DNA of 64,000 nucleotides, taken from positions 96,903 to 160,902 of the forward strand of contig NZ_JAJAWH010000013.1 in assembly GCF_020531965.1 (NCBI RefSeq), read 5' to 3'. Within the stretch, counting starts at the first letter, position 1. Each line of letters begins with the position of its first letter. The position numbers and the translations under genes are program-made. Shown here piece by piece: positions 28,184-36,719 of this stretch. The notes beneath the pieces were generated by a model, which saw only the letters and a list, made by a program, of their open reading frames with translations, made no database searches and was not told the origin of the DNA. The stretch is from Pseudorhizobium xiangyangii. GTDB lineage: Bacteria; Pseudomonadota; Alphaproteobacteria; Rhizobiales; Rhizobiaceae.

Positions 28184-29698
28184 ATGAAGTGCGGCCCCGC
28201 GATGGCCCGGATCGGATCTACATTGTCCCTGTCACAGGCCCTAACCCGACACCTACAGGATCAGGAACTTTTCGGCTCCCTCGACAGCCTGCCCGCCCTG
28301 GGGGCCGTGGCCACCGAGCGCACCTTCAAGGTCGTCAATCCGTCTACCGGGGAACTGCTCGCCGAGCTTCCCGATATGGGGATCGAAGAGACGCGGGCTG
28401 CAATCGACAGGGCATATGCCGCGCAAGCGGACTGGGCGGCGCTCACCGCGCGCGCGCGCAGCGACATACTCTGGAAATGGCATCAGCTTATCGTACGGCA
28501 TACCGATGATCTCGCGGCAATCCTCACCGCAGAAATGGGCAAGCCGATCGCCGAGGCTGGCTCGGAAGTCTCCCATGCCGCCGCATATCTCCAATGGTAT
28601 GCGGAAGAGGCCAATCGCGTCTATGGCGAGACGATCTCGGCGCCCTCTACCGATCGGCGCATGCTGGTCATCAAGCAGCCGATCGGCGTCGTCGGCACCA
28701 TCACACCGTGGAATTTCCCCGCCTCCATGGTAGCGCGCAAGATCTCACCCGCGTTGGCGGCTGGTTGTACGATCATCCTGAAGCCCGCCGAACAGACCCC
28801 GCTCGTTGCCGGAGCGATGTTTGCACTTGCTGAAAAAGCCGGCTTTCCCGAAGGCGTTGTCAACCTCGTTTACGCCGCGGAAGGCGACGCGGTCGGTCGC
28901 GAGCTCTGCACGAACCCGAAAGTCCGGAAGATCAGCTTTACCGGCTCGACGGAAGTGGGACGGCTGCTCATGCGCCAATGCTCGGACCAGATCAAAAAAG
29001 TCAGCCTCGAACTCGGGGGCAATGCGCCCTTCATCGTCTTCGATGACGCCGATATCGACGCAGCCGTGGACGGGGCTATTCAGGCAAAATTCCGCAATGC
29101 CGGCCAAACCTGCGTTTCCGCCAATCGTCTCTACGTCCAGGCGGGCGTCCACGACGAGTTCGTGGAAAAGTTCGTGGAGCGGGTGAAAACGCTTTCCGTC
29201 GGCGATGGCTTCGGTTCCGCAGTCTCGATCGGGCCGCTGATCGACACGAGGGCACTGGCCAAGATGGAAGCCCATATAGCTGACGCGATCCGGACGGGCG
29301 GCACGATCCGCTGTGGAGGGGACCGCATCGGCAACGGCGGCACCTTCTTCGAGCCTACTGTACTGACAGGCATATCCGGCACCATGCAGGTAGCGCAGGA
29401 AGAGACGTTCGGCCCACTTGCCCCAATCATCCGGTTTCAGGATGCCGACCAGGTCGTGCGCGAGGCCAACGATACCATTTACGGACTTGCTGCCTATTTC
29501 TACGCCTCCAACCTGAAGCGCGTATGGCGCGTTGCCGAAGCGTTGGAATACGGCATGATCGGCATCAATACCGGGCGCATGTCGTCTGAGGCCGCGCCTT
29601 TTGGCGGCATCAAGCAATCGGGTATCGGCCGCGAAGGCTCGCGCCATGGTCTCGATGAATACCTCGAGATGAAGTATCTTTGCCTGGGCGCGATCTGA
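28184..29698 (+). CDS. gabD: NAD(P)-dependent succinate-semialdehyde dehydrogenase-type enzyme
   Basis: A 504-residue aldehyde dehydrogenase. Visible features: TPWNFPASMVARKISPALA (cofactor region), FTGSTEVGRLL, catalytic Glu in VSLELGGNAPFIVFDDAD, catalytic Cys in RNAGQTCVSANR, and QEETFGPLAPIIRF and PFGGIKQSGIGREGS near the C-terminus. The spacing and wording fit the GabD branch, which oxidises succinate semialdehyde to succinate at the end of the GABA route. An ATG at 28202 is an alternative start. No gabT lies next to it, so the precise substrate is inferred. Confidence 0.82.
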   Translation: MKCGPAMARIGSTLSLSQALTRHLQDQELFGSLDSLPALGAVATERTFKVVNPSTGELLAELPDMGIEETRAAIDRAYAAQADWAALTARARSDILWKWHQLIVRHTDDLAAILTAEMGKPIAEAGSEVSHAAAYLQWYAEEANRVYGETISAPSTDRRMLVIKQPIGVVGTITPWNFPASMVARKISPALAAGCTIILKPAEQTPLVAGAMFALAEKAGFPEGVVNLVYAAEGDAVGRELCTNPKVRKISFTGSTEVGRLLMRQCSDQIKKVSLELGGNAPFIVFDDADIDAAVDGAIQAKFRNAGQTCVSANRLYVQAGVHDEFVEKFVERVKTLSVGDGFGSAVSIGPLIDTRALAKMEAHIADAIRTGGTIRCGGDRIGNGGTFFEPTVLTGISGTMQVAQEETFGPLAPIIRFQDADQVVREANDTIYGLAAYFYASNLKRVWRVAEALEYGMIGINTGRMSSEAAPFGGIKQSGIGREGSRHGLDEYLEMKYLCLGAI

Positions 29699-29822
29699 CG
29701 TGCACTCCCCACCCGATATTCGTTATCCCTGCACTCGGAGCGGACCCCGATCTCGATCGGCTATCACGAATACCGATACGATCCGCAGCAGACAGAATTC
29801 TCTCTGCAGGCGCTTCCCTAGG

Positions 29823-29856
29823 TTGTATTTTTGCGCGGATTGAGCCGCCAATACAA
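29823..29856. promoter_or_regulatory. Inverted repeat upstream of the cellulose operon
   Basis: TTGTATT (29823-29829) and AATACAA (29850-29856) flank a 20-base centre that itself contains GCGG and CCGC. It lies about 130 bases before bcsN in a 290-base gap otherwise without a gene. It could be a regulator site or the end of the preceding transcript. Confidence 0.35.
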
Positions 29857-29988
29857 TCGCAGCCTAATATTTGTTCTCCCTCATTTACTATTGGTTAACG
29901 ATGACTGGGGCTAATCTGATGCTCAGCCGGCCCTCGTATTGATTTGCCGCCTCTTTGCCTATCATTGACAAACAAGGACGGTATCGTT

Positions 29989-30954
29989 TTGCCTGCGAGA
30001 ACGCGGATGCTGCAGATCTTTACAGGACTGGCAATTTCGACCGCCGCAGCCGGCTGCGGATCGACTGGCACCGTCACACGCCCTGCATCACCACTACTGG
30101 TTGCAAACGAACAGGCTCTTGCCCTTCCTCCTCCGGGTGGCCCTGCGATTGTCGGGGTTGTGGAACGTCAGCGCGGCAACGGCGTCGAGCAGACCATCTC
30201 GCTCGCAACCTCCTCCAAGGTTCAGGGCCAGAACTATCTCAGCATCCAGTTTTTCGGCGCCGACGTCTCTTCCGGCCAGTCGACTCCCTTCCGAACCATT
30301 CGAGAACGTGACCTGACGAGGGAAATGGCGGCAGCGGTTCCGGGAGTTCGGATGTCGCGCCGCCTGACATTTCTTCAAAACAGCTACGGCCCCTTCGCCT
30401 ACGCGGCGGGGCGCAGCGCATTCGGCGATACATGCATCTTTGCCTGGCAGCAGATTCGCGCCGGAGCAACATCGAACGGGATCGGCCGGGACTTCGGTAT
30501 GATCCAGGTGCGGTTGAGGATCTGCGACGCCCACGCGACAGAAGAGCAGCTTCTCAGCGCTGCCTACGGCTATACGATCACCGGCACGTTCGACGGCGTC
30601 CAGTGGAACCCGTTCGGCGAACCCTCGCCAGCCGACCCTCGTCTCGGTCGGACGGGCCAGCCGATCTATCCATCCGCTGGCGCATCGGTGAACAGCCTGC
30701 CGATGGGATATGCCGGGGGTGTTGATCTCACTCGAACTTCTCCCGTGGTCAGACGTTCTACACCAAAAATTGTTGAGAGATTGCCGGTCGCGCCCACCGC
30801 CGAAAAGGCAAATGCGGGTCCGCGTGTACCACTTCCAGGCGGAACGTCCGTGCCTGAAGCGGTGCCTTCCGCGTCTGCTCAACCGAGACAAAACACGACG
30901 GCACCCGCTGTTACGGTTCCGTCACCAGAAGGTTTCCTACCGCCCAAGCCATGA
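29989..30954 (+). CDS. bcsN: Cellulose biosynthesis lipoprotein BcsN
   Basis: About 321 residues from a TTG at 29989, chosen because ACAAGGACGG precedes it and it gives a clean lipoprotein signal (MPARTRMLQIFTGLAIS, then AAGC with Cys 23 as the lipidated residue). The middle has a conserved-looking region (QSTPFRTIRERDLTREMAAA, SRRLTFLQNSYGPFAYA, CIFAWQQI), and the C-terminus is Pro-rich. BcsN is a poorly understood subunit found before bcsA in rhizobial cellulose operons. The call rests on position, size and lipoprotein character. It ends 70 bases before bcsA. Confidence 0.75.
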   Translation: MPARTRMLQIFTGLAISTAAAGCGSTGTVTRPASPLLVANEQALALPPPGGPAIVGVVERQRGNGVEQTISLATSSKVQGQNYLSIQFFGADVSSGQSTPFRTIRERDLTREMAAAVPGVRMSRRLTFLQNSYGPFAYAAGRSAFGDTCIFAWQQIRAGATSNGIGRDFGMIQVRLRICDAHATEEQLLSAAYGYTITGTFDGVQWNPFGEPSPADPRLGRTGQPIYPSAGASVNSLPMGYAGGVDLTRTSPVVRRSTPKIVERLPVAPTAEKANAGPRVPLPGGTSVPEAVPSASAQPRQNTTAPAVTVPSPEGFLPPKP

Positions 30955-31024
30955 TGGTGGGTGTCAACAACAGGCGCATTCCCGGCTGACAATCGGCCGG
31001 TCCTTTCGCGCCGAAGGGATGTGA

Positions 31025-33205
31025 ATGCACAAGGCCCGCAGTATTCTTGTCTGGGCGATCGTGGCGATCTGCGTGATCGTTTTGATCACACTTCCGGTCA
31101 GCCTTCAGGCACAGTTGATTGCCGGTGTCAGCGTCGTCGCGCTGATGGCGATTATCAAGATGCTGAACGCCCAGGGAACATGGAGGCTTGTCTCCCTCGC
31201 ACTCGGCACGGGCATCGTCCTGCGATATGTCTACTGGCGATCAACCGAAACTCTTCCGCCGATTGACCAGCTGCACAACTTCATTCCGGGAATGGTGCTC
31301 TACCTGGCGGAAATGTATAACGTTCTGATGCTGGCGCTCAGCCTGTTCATCGTTGCCATGCCGCTCCCTTCGCGTCCTTCGAGAGCGACGAAAAAAACCA
31401 ACATCCTCCCGGAAGTCGACGTCTTCATTCCCACCTACAACGAGGACGCCAAGTTGCTGGCCAATACGCTGGCAGCCGCCAAGGCGATGGACTACCCCCC
31501 CGAAAAACTCCATGTCTGGCTCCTGGACGACGGCGGAACGCTGCAGAAACGGAATTCCTCCGATGTCGTCGCAGCAGAGGCGGCCATGACCCGCCACCGG
31601 GAGCTCTCGGAGCTTTGCAATGTGCTCGGCGTCCATTACCTCACACGGCCCCGAAACGAGCATGCCAAGGCCGGAAACCTGAACAACGGTCTGGCCCATT
31701 CCCATGGTGAACTTGTTGCTGTTTTCGACGCAGACCATGCGCCCGCCCGGGGCTTCCTGCGCGAGACGGTCGGATACTTTGGCGAGGATCCCAAGCTTTT
31801 CCTCGTCCAGACACCGCACTTCTTCATCAATCCGGATCCGCTGGAGCGCAATCTGCGCACTTTCGAGACCATGCCGAGTGAGAACGAGATGTTCTACGGC
31901 ATCATCCAGCGCGGTCTGGACAAATGGAATGCAGCCTTCTTCTGTGGTTCGGCGGCCGTTCTAAACCGCCGGGCCTTGGAGGAGACCGGCGGCTTTTCCG
32001 GACAAAGCATTACCGAAGACTGCGAGACTGCTCTCGCGCTTCACAGCGCAGGCTGGAACAGCATCTATGTCGACAAGCCGCTGATCGCGGGACTGCAGCC
32101 GGCAACCTTCGCGAGCTTTATTGGTCAACGTAGCCGTTGGGCGCAGGGCATGATGCAAATTCTGCGGTTCAGATTTCCGCTGTTCAAGCGGGGCCTCTCG
32201 CTACCACAGCGGCTCTGCTACATGTCCTCGACGCTATTTTGGCTCTTCCCGTTCACGCGCGCGACTTTTCTGTTCGCCCCGCTTTTCTATCTTCTGTTCG
32301 ACCTGCAGATTTTCATCGCTTCCGGCGGTGATTTCCTCGCCTACACGTTGTCATATCTGATCGTGAACCTGATGATGCAGAACTACCTCTACGGCTCGTT
32401 CCGCTGGCCGTGGATTTCCGAGCTGTACGAATACGTTCAGACTGTCCATCTGTTGCCGGCTGTCATCTCGGTGATGCTCAATCCGCGCAAACCGACCTTC
32501 AAGGTGACCGCGAAAGACGAATCCATTTCGGTTAGCCGGCTTTCGGAAATCAGCAGGCCATTCTTCGTCATCTTTGCAGCGCTCGTGGTCGCGACAGGCT
32601 TCGCGGCCTACAGGATCTACACCGAGCCCTACAAGGCCGACATCACCCTAGTCGTGGCAGGCTGGAACGTGCTCAATCTCATCCTGGCAGGCTGCGCTTT
32701 GGGAGTTGTTGCTGAGCGTGGGGAGCGCGCATCCTCACGCCGCGTGAAACTGCAGCGGCGATGTGAGATCGGCATCGATGACAACTGGTACACAGCCTCT
32801 ATCGAGGACGTGTCGGTGGGTGGCGCTCGGATCCTTGTCTATTCGCGGGAGCTTACCGGGCTCGCAAAAGGCAAGGAAGTGCTCGTTCGTTTTCAGCCGC
32901 ATGGGAGACACGGGCTGGAGTCATTGCCGATCGTCATCCGCAGCATGGATCCTTCTGGAGATATCACGATCGTCGGATGCCAGTATCAGCCGGCTGGACC
33001 TCTGGACCACCGGTGGATTGCGGATCTCATTTTCGCCAACTCCTCGCAGTGGTCACAGTTTCAGGAAAGCCGGCGAAAGAACCCGGGGCTCATCAGAGGC
33101 AGCATCATATTCCTCGGCGTCGCGCTTTATCAGACGAGCCGTGGCCTTGTTTACTTCTGGCGCGGCGTTGGGGGCCGCAATCCGCAAGGCGGTGGGAGCG
33201 CGTGA
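31025..33205 (+). CDS. bcsA: Cellulose synthase catalytic subunit with PilZ domain
   Basis: A 726-residue inner-membrane glycosyltransferase that polymerises UDP-glucose into beta-1,4-glucan and passes it through its own channel. Membrane helices flank a GT2 domain with FIPTYNE (135-141), LLDDGG (167-171), DAD (235-237), TED (330-332) and QRSRW (368-372), the complete processive-synthase set. Near residue 570 begins a PilZ domain: RRVKLQRRCEIGID gives the arginine-rich cyclic-di-GMP motif and DVSVGGARI the second motif, so activation by cyclic-di-GMP is expected. The stop overlaps the bcsB start by one base. Confidence 0.97.
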   Translation: MHKARSILVWAIVAICVIVLITLPVSLQAQLIAGVSVVALMAIIKMLNAQGTWRLVSLALGTGIVLRYVYWRSTETLPPIDQLHNFIPGMVLYLAEMYNVLMLALSLFIVAMPLPSRPSRATKKTNILPEVDVFIPTYNEDAKLLANTLAAAKAMDYPPEKLHVWLLDDGGTLQKRNSSDVVAAEAAMTRHRELSELCNVLGVHYLTRPRNEHAKAGNLNNGLAHSHGELVAVFDADHAPARGFLRETVGYFGEDPKLFLVQTPHFFINPDPLERNLRTFETMPSENEMFYGIIQRGLDKWNAAFFCGSAAVLNRRALEETGGFSGQSITEDCETALALHSAGWNSIYVDKPLIAGLQPATFASFIGQRSRWAQGMMQILRFRFPLFKRGLSLPQRLCYMSSTLFWLFPFTRATFLFAPLFYLLFDLQIFIASGGDFLAYTLSYLIVNLMMQNYLYGSFRWPWISELYEYVQTVHLLPAVISVMLNPRKPTFKVTAKDESISVSRLSEISRPFFVIFAALVVATGFAAYRIYTEPYKADITLVVAGWNVLNLILAGCALGVVAERGERASSRRVKLQRRCEIGIDDNWYTASIEDVSVGGARILVYSRELTGLAKGKEVLVRFQPHGRHGLESLPIVIRSMDPSGDITIVGCQYQPAGPLDHRWIADLIFANSSQWSQFQESRRKNPGLIRGSIIFLGVALYQTSRGLVYFWRGVGGRNPQGGGSA

Positions 33206-35673
33206 TGAACAGCCTTCGCTTCGACCGCGTACTCCCTACGATACTGGTTGCCCTTTGCATCCAGGGTGACGCTTACGCGCAACCGGCGCCCTTCGATATG
33301 TCGCCGGAGCTACCGCCAACCGTGGAAAGCCTGCCGGAACTGCCGCGTCCCAACAGGGTTTCCCCGCAGCCTCCGCCACGCCAGCAGGAGCAGCCTCAGC
33401 CGCCGTCTGTCCAGACGCAGCAGCCAAGTGTCTCCCCCGCACCGCCACAGGCCCCACCCCGTGAGGTCAGCGAACCGAAGGCTTCCCAGCAGCCTCCTTC
33501 GCCGACACAGCCCCCCGGAGCGGCCGGCTTTCGGCGCCATATCATTCCCGCACAAAGGCTTTCCCTCACCGGTGAGTTCAACCGCAGCGCCTGGTCGGTT
33601 TATCTTACAGCGGCACAGGCGGCCCAAGGACAAGCGATCTCCTTGGCCTATCAAAGCGCCATCGTGGTTGCGCCAGAGACATCCAGCTTCACTCTGTTCA
33701 TCAACAACCGAAGAATCGGTGAGGAGCGCATCAACGCAGCCAACGGCCCTAAGTCCGTACGATGGTTGGTCCCAGCTGGTTTACTGCGTCCCGGAAGCAA
33801 CGACTTCGAGATCGTTGCGACCCAGAGACACCGGACGGACTGCGACGTCCAGTCCACGTACGATCTATGGACGGAAATCGATTCTGGCGGCACGTTACTC
33901 GAGTTTGCCGATGATCTAGCGCCGCCCGCCTCCGTCATGGAGGCCGTGCGGGCGCTCGGCGCAGATCAACAGGGCCGAACCCATTTCGAGATGCTTGTGC
34001 CATCGATTGGCCCCATGGAGGGGCTGGCTCCACTCCTCAGGCTCTCGCAAGGTCTCGCGGTTGTCAGCAGCATGCCCAACCCGCAATTCTCGTTTGTACA
34101 GGAAATTACGCGGACAGAGGCCTCCTCTGGGCGGCTCGTCGTTGCCGTTGGGACCGCAACAGAACTCCGCACGGTTCTGCCGAGTCTGCCCCCCGGGGCC
34201 GACGCTGGTCCAGTCGGTGCGGTCACCACCCTTCAAGACGGTATCGCGCCGCTTGTGATCATTACCGGACCGTCATGGGATGCAATCGGCAGCGCTATCG
34301 AGTCTTTCATCGCGCCAATCGTCCGGTCACCGGCTCTCCGCCGGGATTCCATGACCACCGACCGTTGGGAGCGACCGAACGCGCCCTTTGTCTTTGGCGG
34401 CGAGACACTGAGCTTTGCACAACTTGGCATCCAGACCGCCGAATTCTCCGGACGGCGTTTCCGAACGGGCTTCAGCGTTGCAGTCCCGTCGGATTTCTAC
34501 GCCGGTGCATACGGCGAAGCGGAGATCCTCCTCGATGCGGCCTATAGTGCCTCCGTTGCCGGCGGCAGCCATATCGACATCTACGTGAACGGAAATATCG
34601 CATCCACAATACCGATCACCCGCAGAGGCGGTGGCATCTTCAGGCAAGAGCCAATTGGCGTCACGATGAGGCACTTCAAGCCCGGCACCAACCGCGTCGA
34701 AATCGAGGCTGTGCTGCTGACGGATGCGGATGCGGCGTGCGTCCCGGGTACAGTCAGTTCCCCTGAAGCCCGCTTCGCTCTCTTCGACAGCTCGACCTTC
34801 TCCATGCCGCGATATGCCCGGATCGGGCAGACGCCGAACCTTGCCGGCCTTTCCGGAACCGGCTTCCCATATAGTCGCCAACAGGAACCGGCGGCGTTCT
34901 TCATGGATCGCGTCGATGCGGACATGCTGTCGGTTGCAGCGAATTTTCTCGGCAAGACCGCACAGGTCTCCGGTGCCCCTATTGACCTCGCACCGGTCTC
35001 CGCCGCCAACGCCGTTGGTGGCCGCAACGCCATCTACATCGGCACCGCAGGGCAATTGCCGCCAAACGTATTGTCTCAGCTGAACCTCGATCCAGGACTG
35101 GCTGCAAGCTGGCGCCCGACGGATAGTGCACCTCAGGCGGGAGACGATACCGCCGAGGCACTTGAGGCTTGGCGCGGACGATTACAAGGTGGCTTTGTCA
35201 GCCAGCAGCTCGCGAATTTCAGTGATTGGGTCCAAGCGAAGCTGGATCTGTCGGAGGGCACGCTACGCCTCTTGCCAGGAACAGAAACGATCTTCCGACC
35301 CGATACGCAAGACGACCTGCTCCTTGCGCAAGGACCAGGTTCCAACGGTGCAGGCATCTGGACAGTCCTGACGGGCCCCTCCCCCGAAGCTCTTCGCCTT
35401 GCGACTGACGAGTTGGCGACAGAGGACGTCTGGCGAGGTGTCGAAGGCAGGGCCTTCACCTATTCGCGAGAGGAGAACAAGGTATCTATCCAGGAGGCGC
35501 GGCGCCTCTCGTTCCTCGCTCCCGTCGATACATCGATCGCCAACTACCGGCTGATCGCCGCCAATTGGCTATCGAGCAACCTGCTTTCCTATGCGCTTCT
35601 CATCGTTGCAGCGTCTTGCATTCTCGGCATAACGACGGCAACTCTGCTCCGGTGGATCGGGAGGAGCAAATGA
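33205..35673 (+). CDS. bcsB: Cellulose synthase periplasmic subunit BcsB
   Basis: An 822-residue partner of BcsA that guides the glucan through the periplasm. A signal peptide (PTILVALCIQGDAYA) is followed by a Pro/Gln-rich linker (about 30-110), two carbohydrate-binding-like modules with flavodoxin-like parts, and a C-terminal membrane anchor (LLSYALLIVAASCILGITTA) that completes the BcsA-BcsB complex. The start is the ATG overlapping the bcsA stop (TGATG); the frame is open upstream, inside bcsA. It overlaps bcsZ by 4 bases. Confidence 0.95.
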   Translation: MNSLRFDRVLPTILVALCIQGDAYAQPAPFDMSPELPPTVESLPELPRPNRVSPQPPPRQQEQPQPPSVQTQQPSVSPAPPQAPPREVSEPKASQQPPSPTQPPGAAGFRRHIIPAQRLSLTGEFNRSAWSVYLTAAQAAQGQAISLAYQSAIVVAPETSSFTLFINNRRIGEERINAANGPKSVRWLVPAGLLRPGSNDFEIVATQRHRTDCDVQSTYDLWTEIDSGGTLLEFADDLAPPASVMEAVRALGADQQGRTHFEMLVPSIGPMEGLAPLLRLSQGLAVVSSMPNPQFSFVQEITRTEASSGRLVVAVGTATELRTVLPSLPPGADAGPVGAVTTLQDGIAPLVIITGPSWDAIGSAIESFIAPIVRSPALRRDSMTTDRWERPNAPFVFGGETLSFAQLGIQTAEFSGRRFRTGFSVAVPSDFYAGAYGEAEILLDAAYSASVAGGSHIDIYVNGNIASTIPITRRGGGIFRQEPIGVTMRHFKPGTNRVEIEAVLLTDADAACVPGTVSSPEARFALFDSSTFSMPRYARIGQTPNLAGLSGTGFPYSRQQEPAAFFMDRVDADMLSVAANFLGKTAQVSGAPIDLAPVSAANAVGGRNAIYIGTAGQLPPNVLSQLNLDPGLAASWRPTDSAPQAGDDTAEALEAWRGRLQGGFVSQQLANFSDWVQAKLDLSEGTLRLLPGTETIFRPDTQDDLLLAQGPGSNGAGIWTVLTGPSPEALRLATDELATEDVWRGVEGRAFTYSREENKVSIQEARRLSFLAPVDTSIANYRLIAANWLSSNLLSYALLIVAASCILGITTATLLRWIGRSK

Positions 35674-36719
35674 AACTGGGCAGGACCTTGGCCGCGATCG
35701 CCATGCTTGGCGTTCTGGCAGTTGCATGGCCGGGTCTTGCGCAACAGGGCTCGCTGCCTTCGTCGCTCTGGCAGGTTTACAAGGAACGTTTCCTGGACGC
35801 GAGCGGCAGGATCGTCGACAACGCGAACGGCGGCATAAGTCATAGCGAAGGCCAGGGGTATGGCCTGGCACTGGCCTTCATGGCCGATAGTCCGGCTGAT
35901 TTCGAGCAGATCTGGTCGTTCACCAAGACGGAATTGATGGTTCGTGATGATGGCCTTGCCGCGTGGAAATGGGATCCATCGGCCACGCCGAAAATAACTG
36001 ATCTCAACAACGCTTCGGATGGCGATCTTCTCATTGCCTACGCACTGGCGCTGGCAGGATCGGCCTGGGACCGACGAGACTATCTGCAGAGCGCCGCCGA
36101 GCTTGCTCGCGCCATTCTCGAACATGCGGTTGTCGAACGTGGTGGCAGGACCATATTGCTGCCCGCCGTCGAAGGTTTCGATACCGGTCAACGCGCCGAC
36201 GGCCCGGTCATCAACCCCTCCTACTGGATTTTCGAAGCATTCCCCGTGATGGCGCTTCTTGCCCCTTCCGATAAATGGACGAAACTGAGCCGGGATGGCG
36301 AGGCATTGCTGGAAAGCCTCAAATTTGGACCACGCGACCTGCCCGCCGAATGGGTAAGCCTTGCGCGCCAGCCTCGGCCCGCGGAAGGTTTCCCTGCCGA
36401 ATTCGGCTATAACTCGATCCGTATCCCTCTCTACCTGATGCGCTCAAACACCAACAGCAAAGCGCTGATGACGCGCCTCTTGAAAAGCATGACCCTTCCG
36501 GAGGGCGACCTTGCTGTGTTCAACCTCGCCGATGGCTCGCCGAAAGAGACACTGGCCGACCCCGGTTATCAATTCATTAACCATATTCTGGCCTGTGTGA
36601 ATGAGGGAACGAAAATTCCCGAGCATGCCCGCGAGTTGACGTCGGAATTTTACTATCCAGCGACCCTTCATCTGCTTGGGCTCGCCTACGTCGTGGAGAA
36701 ACATCCGTCTTGTCTGTAA
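35670..36719 (+). CDS. bcsZ: Periplasmic endo-1,4-beta-glucanase, GH8
   Basis: A 349-residue cellulase of glycoside hydrolase family 8, required or helpful for normal cellulose assembly. The signal peptide is MKLGRTLAAIAMLGVLAVAW. The catalytic acid lies in ISHSEGQGYGLALAF, and NNASDGDLLIAYALALAG holds the conserved Asp. Further on are NPSYWIFEAFPVMA and FGYNSIRIPLYL. The start is fixed by GGAGGAG and the ATGA overlap with bcsB. Confidence 0.95.
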   Translation: MKLGRTLAAIAMLGVLAVAWPGLAQQGSLPSSLWQVYKERFLDASGRIVDNANGGISHSEGQGYGLALAFMADSPADFEQIWSFTKTELMVRDDGLAAWKWDPSATPKITDLNNASDGDLLIAYALALAGSAWDRRDYLQSAAELARAILEHAVVERGGRTILLPAVEGFDTGQRADGPVINPSYWIFEAFPVMALLAPSDKWTKLSRDGEALLESLKFGPRDLPAEWVSLARQPRPAEGFPAEFGYNSIRIPLYLMRSNTNSKALMTRLLKSMTLPEGDLAVFNLADGSPKETLADPGYQFINHILACVNEGTKIPEHARELTSEFYYPATLHLLGLAYVVEKHPSCL

